From the NCBI RefSeq assembly GCF_036330325.1, contig NZ_JAZDRO010000001.1, positions 310,001-374,000 of the forward strand: DNA of 64,000 nt, given 5' to 3'. Origin of the DNA: Hyphobacterium marinum. GTDB lineage: Bacteria > Pseudomonadota > Alphaproteobacteria > Caulobacterales > Maricaulaceae. The notes beneath the pieces were generated by a model, which made no database searches, was not told where the DNA came from, and saw only the letters and a list, made by a program, of their open reading frames with translations. A program made the translations under genes and the position numbers. Numbering within the stretch: the first letter of the stretch is position 1; every line of letters begins with the position of its first letter. Shown in pieces: positions 9,247 through 18,155 of the stretch.

Positions 9247-10167
9247 ATGACTGACTTCACCTTCACCGCCGGTTCCCAACCCCAACCGCAATCCGACGCG
9301 GATGTGCTAGTGCGTGACGGGACCGACCAGAGCTTCATGGACGACGTGATCGAGCCGTCAAAAGAGGTCCCGGTTCTCGTTGATTTCTGGGCCCCGTGGT
9401 GTGGTCCCTGCCGCCAGCTCGGCCCGGCCATCGAGAACGCCGTGCGCAAGGCCGGCGGCAAGATCCGGCTGGTGAAGATCAATATCGACGAGCACAACCA
9501 GATTGCCGGGCGGCTGCAGGTCAAATCGATCCCGGCCGTCTATGCTTTCCGCAACGGCCAGCCGGTCGATGGTTTCATGGGTGCGCTGCCTGAAAGCCAG
9601 ATCAAGGATTTCATCGCCCGCCTGACTGGCGATGGGCCGGATGCCGAAGCGATCGAGGCGCTGCTCAAGCGGGCACAGGAATGCCTGGATGCCGGCGATA
9701 TCGGCGGCGCGGCGCAGGATTTTGCCACGGCGGCCCAGACCGACCCGGAGAACCCGGCCGCGATTGCCGGTCTCGCCCGTTGCTACATGGCCGGCGGCGA
9801 ACTGGAACAGGCGCGCGCCGCGTTGGCCCATGTGCCCGAAGACAAGCGGTCGGACGCGGCAGTCCAGGGCGTGGAAACCGCGCTGGCGCTGGCCGAGGAA
9901 ACCGCTGATGCGGGCGATCCTGATGATCTCGAAGACTCCACCCGAACCGACGACCCGGACGCCTGCCTGCGACTCGCACGAGCCTATATCTCGCGCGGCG
10001 CGCTGGATGCGGCGAGCGAGGTGTTGCTCGGCATGATCGCGCGGGACCGCGAGTGGAAAAACGGGGCGGCCAAGGCGCTGCTGCTGCGTGTCTTCGACGC
10101 GGCCGGGGCGGCGTCACAGACCGCGAAGACCGGGCGGCGGAAGCTGTCCTCCATCCTGTTTTCCTGA
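9247..10167 (+). CDS. cnoX: Thioredoxin-TPR chaperedoxin (CnoX/YbbN family)
   Basis: 306 residues: a thioredoxin domain (about 25-125) with an intact WCGPC active site (C52, C55), followed by TPR-like helical repeats (about 135-290). CnoX proteins hold unfolding clients and pass them to GroEL or DnaK. The E. coli protein lacks a redox-active pair, whereas alphaproteobacterial versions such as that of Caulobacter keep WCGPC and also act as reductases, so both roles are likely here. It probably forms an operon with the Lon-N gene and the two small genes that follow. Confidence 0.88.
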   Translation: MTDFTFTAGSQPQPQSDADVLVRDGTDQSFMDDVIEPSKEVPVLVDFWAPWCGPCRQLGPAIENAVRKAGGKIRLVKINIDEHNQIAGRLQVKSIPAVYAFRNGQPVDGFMGALPESQIKDFIARLTGDGPDAEAIEALLKRAQECLDAGDIGGAAQDFATAAQTDPENPAAIAGLARCYMAGGELEQARAALAHVPEDKRSDAAVQGVETALALAEETADAGDPDDLEDSTRTDDPDACLRLARAYISRGALDAASEVLLGMIARDREWKNGAAKALLLRVFDAAGAASQTAKTGRRKLSSILFS

Positions 10168-10213
10168 AGCACAGGCCTTGGCGGGCCGCGGGCTAGGCCC
10201 TATTTTTCAAGGC

Positions 10214-10846
10214 ATGACACAGGTTTTGCCCCGTGAAATCCCGCTGTTTCCGCTTGGCGGAACGATCCTCCTGCCTGGCGAGGTCCTGCCGCTCAACGTG
10301 TTCGAACCGCGTTATCTCAACATGGTCGATGATGCGCTCAAATCCGACCGGATGATCGGCATCGTGCAGACACGCCCCGGCGGCACACTGGATCGTCCCG
10401 ACCTGGAATCCATCGGCGGGGCCGGGCGTATCGGCGAACATTCTGAGACGCCGGACGGGCGCTATCTGATCACACTGGAAGGCCTGTCGCGTTTCCGGCT
10501 TACCGGCGAAGCGGACCGGCCCGCCCCCTACCGAACCGGCGTGGCCGATTATGCCGGTTTCGCCGCCGATCTCGACGTCCCGGAAACCCTGCTGGATACT
10601 GATCGGCAGCGACTGGAGTCACTGTTGCGCCTCTGGTTTGCCAATGAACATGTCGAGACCGACTGGGACAGCGTCGCGGCTGCGCCGCTGGCGCGGGTCG
10701 TCGACCGCATGGCCATGGTCGCCCCCTTTACCGCGGCCGAACGCCAGCGCCTCCTGGAGGCGCGCCATGTCCGCCGCCGCCTTGACGTGATGTCGGACAT
10801 ACTTGAACACCGTATCGCCGAGGGCGCGAACGGGTCGGCCAACTGA
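10214..10846 (+). CDS. Lon N-terminal (substrate-binding) domain protein
   Basis: 210 residues from the ATG at 10214; the frame is open further upstream but overlaps the cnoX-like gene and shows no family similarity there. The start REIPLFPLGGTILLPGE and LNVFEPRY are hallmarks of the Lon LAN/PUA-like domain. There is no AAA+ module or Ser-Lys protease, so this is the stand-alone form. Its partner is unknown; it commonly sits beside the thioredoxin/CnoX gene in alphaproteobacteria. Confidence 0.85.
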   Translation: MTQVLPREIPLFPLGGTILLPGEVLPLNVFEPRYLNMVDDALKSDRMIGIVQTRPGGTLDRPDLESIGGAGRIGEHSETPDGRYLITLEGLSRFRLTGEADRPAPYRTGVADYAGFAADLDVPETLLDTDRQRLESLLRLWFANEHVETDWDSVAAAPLARVVDRMAMVAPFTAAERQRLLEARHVRRRLDVMSDILEHRIAEGANGSAN

Positions 10847-10882
10847 CCCGGACCGCTCGGACCGGCTGACAGGAGCTTCGCC

Positions 10883-11128
10883 ATGAGTGACACACCCCAG
10901 ACAGACGCCGGCCGGACAGACGCCGGAATGACCGGGGGCGACAGCGCGGTGGATCCGCGGCTTCTGGAAATCCTGGTCTGCCCGGTCACGCGCGGGCCTT
11001 TGACCTATGACCGCAAGGCCGGAGAACTGGTTTCCAAGCAGGCAAGGCTCGCCTATCCGATCCGCGACGGTGTGCCGATCATGCTGGCTGACGAAGCCCG
11101 CGAACTGAGTGACGCGGAATGCCGGTAG
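10883..11128 (+). CDS. Trm112-family small protein
   Basis: 81 residues. LLEILVCPVTRGPL and the later AYPIRDGVPIML are the typical Trm112/YcaR core, preceded by a 25-residue acidic/Thr-rich tail. Eukaryotic Trm112 activates methyltransferases; the bacterial role is unclear. An AGGAG ribosome site lies at 10871-10875. It overlaps the next gene by 10 nt. Confidence 0.85.
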   Translation: MSDTPQTDAGRTDAGMTGGDSAVDPRLLEILVCPVTRGPLTYDRKAGELVSKQARLAYPIRDGVPIMLADEARELSDAECR

Positions 11129-11430
11129 AGACGCGCCCCTGGCCAGAATTGCTGCGGTTTTCGCGTCAAAACCGGGCCCTCGACATCAACTTTGACGACG
11201 GCAAGCGATTCTCCATTCCCTTCGAGACGCTGCGCACCGAATCGCCCAGCGCCGAAGTGCAGGGTCATGGCCCCGGCGAGAAGAAGACCGTGACGGGCAA
11301 GGAACACGTTCAGGTCACAGCGGCCGATCCGGTTGGTCGCTACGCCGTCCGCCTGACTTTCGACGACGGCCATGACAGCGGCATCTTCACCTGGGACTAT
11401 CTCTATGCGCTCGGGGAGTCGCGACCCTAA
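11119..11430 (+). CDS. DUF971 (gamma-butyrobetaine hydroxylase N-terminal-like) protein
   Basis: 103 residues matching the small DUF971/GBBH-like N-terminal fold (DINFDDGKRFSIPFETLR and a late D-x-G-I-F-T-W strand). Relatives are linked to iron-sulfur cluster handling, but that is family knowledge and not visible here. Overlaps the Trm112 gene by 10 nt, suggesting coupling. Its TAA stop overlaps the stop of convergent ubiH as CTAA. Confidence 0.82.
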   Translation: MPVETRPWPELLRFSRQNRALDINFDDGKRFSIPFETLRTESPSAEVQGHGPGEKKTVTGKEHVQVTAADPVGRYAVRLTFDDGHDSGIFTWDYLYALGESRP

Positions 11431-12701
11431 GCGGCGTCGAGGCGTTCACCCTTGAGGAGTCGTGGCAGGTCGCCGGTCTCTCCGCCCGCCTGGCGCATGA
11501 AGAATTTCCGCGCCGCCGGTATCCTGTCAACTACTGACATACCGACGCCCCGCGCCAGCCGAAGCGGTGTAATGTCATTGGAAAACAGACGGTTGAAAAG
11601 GTCAGTCCCGGCCGCAAGCGACAGGGAATCGAATTTCCGCCAGGATTCATAGCGCCGTAGCGTGACCCGCGATCCGAGGTCGAGTCCCAGGCGTTTGGCT
11701 TCAGCGAGCGTCTCGGCCAGCGCGGCGGCATCGCGGATCCCGAGATTGAAGCCCTGCCCGGCCAGCGGATGAATGCCGCGCGCCGCGTCACCGCAATAGG
11801 CGATCCCGTCGGAACAGAATTGCTCGGCGATGGTCAGGCCCAGCGGATAGGCCCAGCGCGGCCCGGTCTCTTTCACGGATCCCAGGAAATCGCCGAAACG
11901 GGCATCAAGCTCGCGCTGGAATCCGCTCACGTCCAGTTTCACGATTGCATCGGCGGTGCCGGATTTCTCGGTCCAGACCAGAGAGGCCCGGTTTCCGGGA
12001 AGTGGCAGGATCGCAAACGGACCGCCGGGCAGAAAATATTCATAAGCGACCCCGTTGTGGGGCTGCTCATGCTCGACTGTGGCGACAATGCCCTTCTGGC
12101 CATAGCTCCAACCCGCAGACCGGATTCCGTCCTGCCGGCGGCTGCGCGAGAACCGGCCGTCGCAGGCGGCCAGAACCGAGGATTTCAAAACCCGTCCATC
12201 GGCAAGGTGGAGATGCATACCGCCCGGGACCCGCTCCCAGCGGTCGGCGCGCGCCGGAGCGAAAAGATTTATGCCGGGCCGGTCCTGAAGCGTCAGCGAC
12301 AGGGCCTGGCGGATATGCCGGTTCTCGGCCATCCAGCCGAGCGGTTCGCCGTCGGCATCGGGGTGAATTTCGCGCCGGTCGAAATGCAGGGTGAAGGGGC
12401 CGGGTCCGCCGGGCCGAGATCCGCCATGTGCCCGGCCATCAGCAACGAGAATATCCTCGATCCGCTGGGTATGGGGCCGCAGCGCCGTACCGGCCCCCAG
12501 CGCATCGAGCATACGGAAACTGGTATAGGCGAGCGCCGAGGCGCGGCCATCGAATTCGGGCTCGAGCTGGGTTTCGAACGGCAGGACGTCGACAAGTGCA
12601 ACCGAGAGCCCGGCCTGATCCAGCGCGAGCGCCAGCGTCTGGCCAGCGAGGCCGCCGCCCAGAACCGTCACATCTCCATCGAAGGCATAAGATTGCGTCA
12701 T
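11427..12701 (-). CDS. ubiH: UbiH/UbiF/COQ6-family FAD monooxygenase
   Basis: 424 residues. The FAD dinucleotide fold GGGLAG is at 15-20, and the second FAD motif YCGDAARGIHPLAGQGFNLG lies near residue 300. These are class-A flavoprotein hydroxylases of ubiquinone ring synthesis, working at the inner-membrane face. Which ring position (C5, C6 or C1) is hydroxylated cannot be told from sequence, so the symbol is approximate. Only about 70 nt separate it from the small gene upstream on the same strand. Confidence 0.82.
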   Translation of the reverse strand: MTQSYAFDGDVTVLGGGLAGQTLALALDQAGLSVALVDVLPFETQLEPEFDGRASALAYTSFRMLDALGAGTALRPHTQRIEDILVADGRAHGGSRPGGPGPFTLHFDRREIHPDADGEPLGWMAENRHIRQALSLTLQDRPGINLFAPARADRWERVPGGMHLHLADGRVLKSSVLAACDGRFSRSRRQDGIRSAGWSYGQKGIVATVEHEQPHNGVAYEYFLPGGPFAILPLPGNRASLVWTEKSGTADAIVKLDVSGFQRELDARFGDFLGSVKETGPRWAYPLGLTIAEQFCSDGIAYCGDAARGIHPLAGQGFNLGIRDAAALAETLAEAKRLGLDLGSRVTLRRYESWRKFDSLSLAAGTDLFNRLFSNDITPLRLARGVGMSVVDRIPAARKFFMRQAGGETGDLPRLLKGERLDAA

Positions 12702-12768
12702 GGCACGCGAGTTTAGGCGTGCGGGCGCAGAAGGAAAGCGGGCGCGCTGCCGCAGGTGCGGCCCGAGC

Positions 12769-13101
12769 CTACAACCAGCGGTTTAGCTTGCGCTTCAGGC
12801 AGCGCAGGGTCGAGGCGGTATAGACCGGCGAGGGCGCCTTTCCGGCGCTACGCTTCGGGCAATCGAGGTCGATGCGGTCGGGGTCTTCATCGGCCTCAAC
12901 AAGGATGATCCGGATATCGCCCTTTTCGCTGGCGAGCGCGATCTCCCGGTCGCCGAGCGTAAAGCGCGTCGCATCGGCATGGTCGTTGTAGACCGGGCGT
13001 TTCTTGTGACCGGGAGTCTGGCGCGGCGCCTCGACAAAACCGGCGCGTTCGATCATCGGGCGCAGCGCGCCGACCGTGTCGTGGAAATTGAAATTCTTCA
13101 T
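12769..13101 (-). CDS. Hypothetical protein
   Basis: 110 residues, no family recognised. It starts MKNFNFHDTVGALRP and ends with a basic KRKLNRWL. No signal peptide or membrane segment. Codon use resembles its neighbours, and it lies upstream of and co-directional with ubiH, 67 nt away, so it is probably real. The other strand carries the ftsK promoter region just upstream. Confidence 0.55.
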   Translation of the reverse strand: MKNFNFHDTVGALRPMIERAGFVEAPRQTPGHKKRPVYNDHADATRFTLGDREIALASEKGDIRIILVEADEDPDRIDLDCPKRSAGKAPSPVYTASTLRCLKRKLNRWL

Positions 13102-13146
13102 GGCGGGCGCGACCTCCGGCTACCGGCGAATCCGGCTGTGATGACG

Positions 13147-13170
13147 TTAACGCGTGTTTACCTCTGACTC
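13147..13170 (+). promoter_or_regulatory. CtrA-like site and GANTC upstream of ftsK
   Basis: TTAA (13147-13150), 7 nt, TTAC (13158-13161) matches the CtrA consensus TTAA-N7-TTAA at 7 of 8 positions. A GACTC (13166-13170) is a CcrM methylation site. Both lie 27-50 nt before the ftsK start, where a cell-cycle regulator could act. Chance occurrence cannot be excluded. Confidence 0.35.
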
Positions 13171-13196
13171 ACGCTTTGCCCGCTAGATTTGCTGTC

Positions 13197-15572
13197 ATGA
13201 AAGCCGGTGACGCCGCCCCGCAAGATGATCTGACCTCCCGTGTCCGCGCCAGCGGAGACCGCGGGCTGGGCGCGCGGCTGCGTACCGGCTTTTTCGGACT
13301 TGTCATGATTGCCGCCGGGGCCGGCCTGGGGGCCGCCATCTTCGGGCACAACCCGCTCGACCCCAGCTGGAATGTCGCGACATCGGCCAGCCCGCTCAAT
13401 CCGCTGGGCCTGCCCGGCGCCATCGGGGCCGATTTGCTGTTGCAGACGCTGGGCTGGGCCGCTGGCGGTCCGGTCCTGGCGCTCATCGTCTGGGGCGGAA
13501 TCCTGCTGGTCCGGGGCCCGCGCAAACGCTCCGGGTCGATGATGACGCTGCGCTTCATCTCCGGCTGCCTGGGCGTGACCGGATTTGCCGCCGCGCTCTC
13601 GGCCCTGCCCATTCCGGACGCTTGGCCCTTCGCCGCCGGCCTGGGCGGTGCGTTTGGCGATCTGATGCTCTTTTCCATTGCCGAACCGCTGGCCGGTCTC
13701 GGATTGCCCGCGGCGACCGGTGTGACGGTGACCCTAGGCCTCATGCTTGCGGTCGCCGGCGTCTTCTTCACCTTCGGCCTGCGGACCAGTGATCTGGTTG
13801 CCGCTGGTGATGCCGCGGCCCTGGCCTGGGCCACGCTTCGGGTCTGGTGGGACAGTGCGCTCGGCCGCATTCCCTGGCGGAGCGGCGAGGAAGAGACGAT
13901 GTCCGAGGACGTGGTGACGGCTCCGGCCCGGCGGCCCAGCCCATCGCGGACACCCAGGCCGCGGCGCGTGGCCGACACCCCCGCGGTCAAGGTCGCGCCC
14001 CAGCGCAAGCCGGCCGAATCGAGCCGCGAAGCCCGCGAGGCGCAAGGCGCGCTGCCCTTCGTCAAATCCGATGCGTTCAAGATGCCGCGGCTCGATCTGC
14101 TGGCCCGGCCGAAGGCGCGCGCCGAGACCATCGATGAAGCCGCGCTGCAACAAAACGCCGAACTGCTGCAAGGCGTGCTCGGCGATTTCGGCGTCAAGGG
14201 TGATATCGTGAAAGTCCGCCCCGGACCGGTGGTGACGCTCTACGAGTTCGAACCGGCCCCGGGTGTGAAATCCTCCCGCGTCATCAATCTGGCCGACGAC
14301 ATCGCCCGCTCGATGAGCGCGACGGCGGCGCGCGTGGCCGTCGTTCCAGGCCGAAATGCAATCGGTATCGAATTGCCCAATCCGCGCCGCGAGACGGTTT
14401 TCCTGCGCGCACTTCTGAATTCGAAGGCGTTCGAGGACGCCAAGGCCGAGCTGCCCATGGCGCTCGGTGAAACGATTGGCGGGGAGCCCTTCGTGGCCGA
14501 TCTCGCGCGCATGCCGCACCTGCTGATCGCCGGGACGACCGGGTCGGGCAAGTCGGTGGGGATCAATGCGATGATCCTGTCGCTGCTCTACAGGCTGCCG
14601 CCCGAAGAGTGCCGGCTGATCATGATCGACCCGAAAATGCTGGAATTGTCCGTCTATGACGGAATTCCGCACCTGCTCTCGCCGGTCGTCACCGATCCGA
14701 AGAAGGCCGTCGCCGCCCTGAAATGGACGGTGCGCGAGATGGAGAGCCGCTATCTGCGCATGTCCAAGATCGGCGTGCGTAATGTGGCCGGCTTCAACGA
14801 GAAGGTCGCCGAGGCGCTGGAGACGGGTGAGCCGCTCGAGCGCACCGTGCAGACCGGATACGACCGGGAAACCGGTGAACCGGTCTACGAGACCGAATCC
14901 ATCGAAGCGGTGAAAATGCCCTTCATCGTCGTCGTGATCGACGAGATGGCCGATCTGATGATGGTTGCGGGCAAGGAAATCGAGGGCGCGGTCCAGCGCC
15001 TCGCCCAGATGGCGCGCGCGGCGGGTATCCATGTCGTCATGGCGACCCAGCGCCCCTCGGTCGACGTTATTACCGGCACGATCAAGGCCAATTTCCCGAC
15101 CCGGATTTCCTACCAGGTCACCTCCAAGATCGATTCACGCACCATTCTGGGCGACCAGGGGGCCGAACAGCTGCTGGGGATGGGTGACCTCCTCTACATG
15201 GCCGGCGGTGGCCGTATAAGGCGCCTGCACGGCCCGTTCGTCTCGGACCGGGAAGTTGAGGACGTCGCCGCCTACCTGCGCAAACAGGGCGCGCCGGACT
15301 ATCTCGACGCGATTACAGAAGATGATGGCGAGGGCGGCGAGGGCAGTCTCTTCGGCGACGATGAAGGCACGGGCGACGCGCTCTTTGACCAGGCCGTCGC
15401 CGTCGTCGCGCGCGACCGCAAGGCCTCGACCAGCTATATCCAGCGCCGTCTGCAGATCGGCTATAACCGCGCCGCCACCCTCATCGAACAGATGGAAGAA
15501 GAAGGCATGATCGGGCCTGCCGACCACGCCGGACGCCGTGAAATCCTGCTACCTGAACGCGGTGCCGCCTGA
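13197..15572 (+). CDS. ftsK: DNA translocase FtsK
   Basis: 791 residues from the ATG at 13197; an in-frame TTG 21 nt upstream is less likely. The N-terminal ~200 residues hold four hydrophobic membrane segments, followed by a Pro/Arg-rich linker and then the RecA-like motor with Walker A GTTGSGKS at 446-453 and Walker B VVIDEMADL. The last ~65 residues are the winged-helix gamma domain (YIQRRLQIGYNRAA) that reads KOPS sequences. It clears chromosome ends through the closing septum and activates XerCD at dif. The linker is short compared with E. coli, as usual in alphaproteobacteria. Confidence 0.95.
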   Translation: MKAGDAAPQDDLTSRVRASGDRGLGARLRTGFFGLVMIAAGAGLGAAIFGHNPLDPSWNVATSASPLNPLGLPGAIGADLLLQTLGWAAGGPVLALIVWGGILLVRGPRKRSGSMMTLRFISGCLGVTGFAAALSALPIPDAWPFAAGLGGAFGDLMLFSIAEPLAGLGLPAATGVTVTLGLMLAVAGVFFTFGLRTSDLVAAGDAAALAWATLRVWWDSALGRIPWRSGEEETMSEDVVTAPARRPSPSRTPRPRRVADTPAVKVAPQRKPAESSREAREAQGALPFVKSDAFKMPRLDLLARPKARAETIDEAALQQNAELLQGVLGDFGVKGDIVKVRPGPVVTLYEFEPAPGVKSSRVINLADDIARSMSATAARVAVVPGRNAIGIELPNPRRETVFLRALLNSKAFEDAKAELPMALGETIGGEPFVADLARMPHLLIAGTTGSGKSVGINAMILSLLYRLPPEECRLIMIDPKMLELSVYDGIPHLLSPVVTDPKKAVAALKWTVREMESRYLRMSKIGVRNVAGFNEKVAEALETGEPLERTVQTGYDRETGEPVYETESIEAVKMPFIVVVIDEMADLMMVAGKEIEGAVQRLAQMARAAGIHVVMATQRPSVDVITGTIKANFPTRISYQVTSKIDSRTILGDQGAEQLLGMGDLLYMAGGGRIRRLHGPFVSDREVEDVAAYLRKQGAPDYLDAITEDDGEGGEGSLFGDDEGTGDALFDQAVAVVARDRKASTSYIQRRLQIGYNRAATLIEQMEEEGMIGPADHAGRREILLPERGAA

Positions 15573-15651
15573 CGCCTTAATAGAATTTAAGATGGGACAT
15601 GGGCGGGCCTGTGCCAGCTTTCCGCCAGATCATCTCGCGGAGGGCTTTTTC

Positions 15652-16509
15652 ATGCGTTCACTCATTGCCGGAATTCTGCTGTACGGTACTGCCACGACAC
15701 CGGTCTGGGCCCAGGACGCTGGTGCGCTGGCGGTCACATTGGAGCCGGTGTGGCGCACGGGCGGGTTCGAGAATCCCGAAAGTGCGCTATTCGTCTCCGA
15801 AACCGGTTTTCTCTACGTGTCGAACGTCGCAGGCGAAGGCGGCGATGTGGACGGGAACGGCTATATTTCCCGGATGACGCTCGATGGTGAGATCGAGACC
15901 TTGCGCTGGGCCGAAGAGGGGCTGAACGCGCCGAAAGGCCTCGCCCGTCATGGAGACCGGATCTATGTCACCGATATCACCGATATTGTGGAAATCGACC
16001 TGGCCACCGGCGCTGTGCTGAGCCGGCACCTGGCTGAGGGGTCGCGTTTCCTGAATGACGCCATCGCCGGGGCGGACGGCACGATCTATGTCTCGGATTC
16101 CGGAACGGCGCGCATCTACCAGCTTTCCGGCGGTATCGTCAGCGTCTGGGCCGAAGACCCGCTGATGGCCGCGGCCAATGGATTGTGGCTGGAAGAGGAT
16201 CGCATGCTGCTGATCACGATGGCCGGCCGCCTGGTTGCCATAGACCGGGAGAGCCGGAACGTCACCGAGATCGCCACCGGCATTGGGGATGGGGACGGCA
16301 TCGCGCCTCTGCCCGGTGGCGGTTATCTGGGGAATGAATGGCCGGGCCAGACCTATCATATCGCTGAGGATGGCACGGTGACGGTGCTGGAAGACGTCCG
16401 TGCGGACGAGACCTATACCAATGATTTCACCATCGTCGGAAACCGGGTCTATACGCCTCACTTCAATTCAGGCGAGGTTAGCGCCGCTGACATCGTCGTG
16501 AATGACTGA
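15652..16509 (+). CDS. Secreted SMP-30/NHL-like beta-propeller protein
   Basis: 285 residues from the ATG at 15652, with a signal peptide ending near V-W-A-Q-D. The longer frame opening at 15538 inside ftsK lacks a sensible leader. The mature part has repeated propeller blades (GFLYVSNV, DRIYVTDI, GTIYVSDSG) as in SMP-30/gluconolactonase-like proteins. Substrate and enzymatic activity are unknown; it may only bind ligand. Followed 54 nt later by lolA on the same strand. Confidence 0.72.
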   Translation: MRSLIAGILLYGTATTPVWAQDAGALAVTLEPVWRTGGFENPESALFVSETGFLYVSNVAGEGGDVDGNGYISRMTLDGEIETLRWAEEGLNAPKGLARHGDRIYVTDITDIVEIDLATGAVLSRHLAEGSRFLNDAIAGADGTIYVSDSGTARIYQLSGGIVSVWAEDPLMAAANGLWLEEDRMLLITMAGRLVAIDRESRNVTEIATGIGDGDGIAPLPGGGYLGNEWPGQTYHIAEDGTVTVLEDVRADETYTNDFTIVGNRVYTPHFNSGEVSAADIVVND

Positions 16510-16563
16510 GTCCTGTACGGTTTCGCCATGACCGCGCCGCAATCGGCGCGTTAAAAGACCGCC

Positions 16564-17223
16564 ATGACACACGCACTTCTTCTCGCCTTGACGCTTTTCG
16601 CCCAGGAGGCTGAACCGGCCAGTACCGCGTCTGCCGATGCGGCTGGGAGCGAGGCCGTTGTGACGTCGGACGCTTTCGACCCCGAGGCCGCGCTCGACCG
16701 GATCAATGCCGCGCTCAATGATGTTGAGACGCTGCGCGCGAACTTCACCCAGGTCTCGCCCGACGGGACGGCCGAGCATGGCGTACTGAGCCTGCGCCGC
16801 CCGGGCCGGCTGCGCTTCGAATATGCCGAACCGTCACCGCTGCTGGTCGTGGCGGGCGGCGGCACGGTCGCGATTCGTGACGCCGAGCTTGGCACGACAG
16901 ATCGCGCGCCGTTGCGGTCCACGCCGCTCTGGTGGTTGCTGAAGGACGAGGTCGACCTGGCGGCCGACGCCGAGATTGTCAGTCTCTGGGAAGAGGACGG
17001 CTTTGTTTACGCGACCCTGGCCGACCCCGACGGCGAGATGGACGGCGAGGTGGTGTTCCTGTTCGACGCCGCCACCTACCAGCTGACGCAATGGTTTGCC
17101 GTGGATTCCCTGGGCCTGACTACACGGGTCATGCTCGAGGATATCGAGACCGGCATCGATCTCGATCCGCGGCTTTTTGTCCTTGAGGATGACACCGGGG
17201 ATCGCCGCGACCGGCGTCGCTGA
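16564..17223 (+). CDS. lolA: Outer-membrane lipoprotein carrier LolA
   Basis: 219 residues with a short signal peptide (about residues 1-16). LETLRANFTQVSPDG-like opening, L-R-R-P-G-R-L-R-F-E-Y and the pattern of an unclosed beta-barrel are LolA hallmarks. LolA takes lipoproteins from the LolCDE complex across the periplasm to the outer membrane. An unusual acidic/Ala-rich linker (about residues 17-45) precedes the fold. ftsK and lolA are neighbours in other alphaproteobacteria; here the beta-propeller gene sits between them. Confidence 0.88.
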   Translation: MTHALLLALTLFAQEAEPASTASADAAGSEAVVTSDAFDPEAALDRINAALNDVETLRANFTQVSPDGTAEHGVLSLRRPGRLRFEYAEPSPLLVVAGGGTVAIRDAELGTTDRAPLRSTPLWWLLKDEVDLAADAEIVSLWEEDGFVYATLADPDGEMDGEVVFLFDAATYQLTQWFAVDSLGLTTRVMLEDIETGIDLDPRLFVLEDDTGDRRDRRR

Positions 17224-17229
17224 AACAGT

Positions 17230-17306
17230 TTGCAATGTTGCGTTATTGCAACGCGCAATAGCTGACGAATTTTTCATTTGAAAAAGTTTTCTGGCGTGTC
17301 TTTAAT
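17230..17306 (+). promoter_or_regulatory. Strong sigma-70-like promoter with upstream GCAAT/ATTGC repeats
   Basis: TTGAAA (17278-17283), a 17-nt spacer and TTTAAT (17301-17306) form one of the best promoter matches in the window. Upstream, 17230-17259 carries TTGCAAT, ATTGCAA and GCAAT within 30 nt as overlapping inverted repeats, resembling a multi-site operator. It faces the candidate small RNA. Confidence 0.55.
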
Positions 17307-17312
17307 GTGACG

Positions 17313-17470
17313 GCTGGTTGGCCGTCACTGGATCGGCGTCGTCCCCCCGCTTGCGGATCTGGAGGATGGCTGGCCACGCTGGAGAGACTAACCCCTTCTG
17401 GCGTTTGCGCAGGCCTTGCGCAGAGCTCTGATTGACGCCCGGCCGCTCCCCCTCGCGGCCGGGCGTTTTT
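17313..17470 (+). ncRNA. Candidate small non-coding RNA
   Basis: Predicted from a promoter ending at 17306 and a strong intrinsic terminator ending at 17470, giving about 155 nt with no convincing reading frame between. An 8-bp palindrome (17307-17314/17321-17328) overlaps the expected start, and a TGCGCA-x5-TGCGCA hairpin lies at 17406-17422. The C-rich terminator loop (TCCCCCTC, 17447-17454) resembles loops of alphaproteobacterial sRNAs that bind ribosome sites. GGCGTC (17335-17340) could pair with GACGCC (17434-17439), closing a rod, so 6S RNA is another possibility. The alternative is simply the lolA 3' UTR. Confidence 0.5.
17436..17470 (+). terminator. Rho-independent terminator
   Basis: Perfect 11-bp GC stem (17436-17446 with 17455-17465), 8-nt C-rich loop, then five T. 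Ends the candidate sRNA and/or the lolA transcript. Confidence 0.88.
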
Positions 17471-17538
17471 CATGGTGGCGGGCCGGGCGCAGGAAAGCTA
17501 GACAGGGCCCTCCCGAACCCATCCGGCCCGATTGTCCC

Positions 17539-18129
17539 ATGTCCGATATCGACCTTCCGCGCCTGCTTGATGAAATCCCGCTGCTCTACAAGGCCCGGGC
17601 CTTTGCCGACGGATTTGCGACCCTGCCGCTGATGGCCCGGCTCGGTGAGCGGCTCGACGCCCGCGAAGCCGACCTCGCCCGCGCTTATCTCGACGGGCTG
17701 GGCTTTCCCCATGCCGAGGCCGCGCTGGTATCGGACTGGGACGAGGCGGCTGATGCGGCCGAAGCGCTGGACCGCGACCCAGAAGGCTGGGAGGCCGAGG
17801 AGATGTTGCGCGCCGGCCTTGTCGACCGGGCAGCCGAACGGCTGGACGAAGAAGCGATCCAGGCCCTGCTGGCCTATGTCTCCATGCAGGCCGGAGAAGC
17901 CGCGCAATATGCGACCGGGGAAGGCTCGCTGTTCGAGGATGTCGAGGACGAGGCGCTGCGCAATGCCGCGGCCGGCATGATCGTGCGCGCTGCGGACGGA
18001 GCCGCGCTGGTCATCCTGGCTGAGGCCGAAGACGACGATCCGGCCCATCCTTTCCTTGCCCGCTGGCGGCTCTTTGCCCGCGGACGCTGGCCGATCGGGC
18101 TGGCCGGCACGACGCTGAACATTCTGTAG
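17539..18129 (+). CDS. Hypothetical alpha-helical protein
   Basis: 196 residues from the ATG at 17539; the open frame upstream overlaps the terminator. It is rich in Ala, Glu, Asp and Leu (acidic, predicted helical), ends RWPIGLAGTTLNIL, and has no signal peptide. No family recognised. It precedes xth by 26 nt on the same strand, so co-transcription is likely, but no DNA-repair motif is visible. Confidence 0.6.
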   Translation: MSDIDLPRLLDEIPLLYKARAFADGFATLPLMARLGERLDAREADLARAYLDGLGFPHAEAALVSDWDEAADAAEALDRDPEGWEAEEMLRAGLVDRAAERLDEEAIQALLAYVSMQAGEAAQYATGEGSLFEDVEDEALRNAAAGMIVRAADGAALVILAEAEDDDPAHPFLARWRLFARGRWPIGLAGTTLNIL

Positions 18130-18155
18130 GACCGAGAAACCCGAGGAATTTGCCC

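Noticed and set aside
13734..15032. 432-residue open frame opposite ftsK
   Set aside because: Antisense to the FtsK motor; His/Arg/Asp-rich with no motif.
16533..16550. 7-bp hairpin CGCGCCG/CGGCGCG after the beta-propeller gene
   Set aside because: Not followed by a T run on either strand, so not called a terminator.
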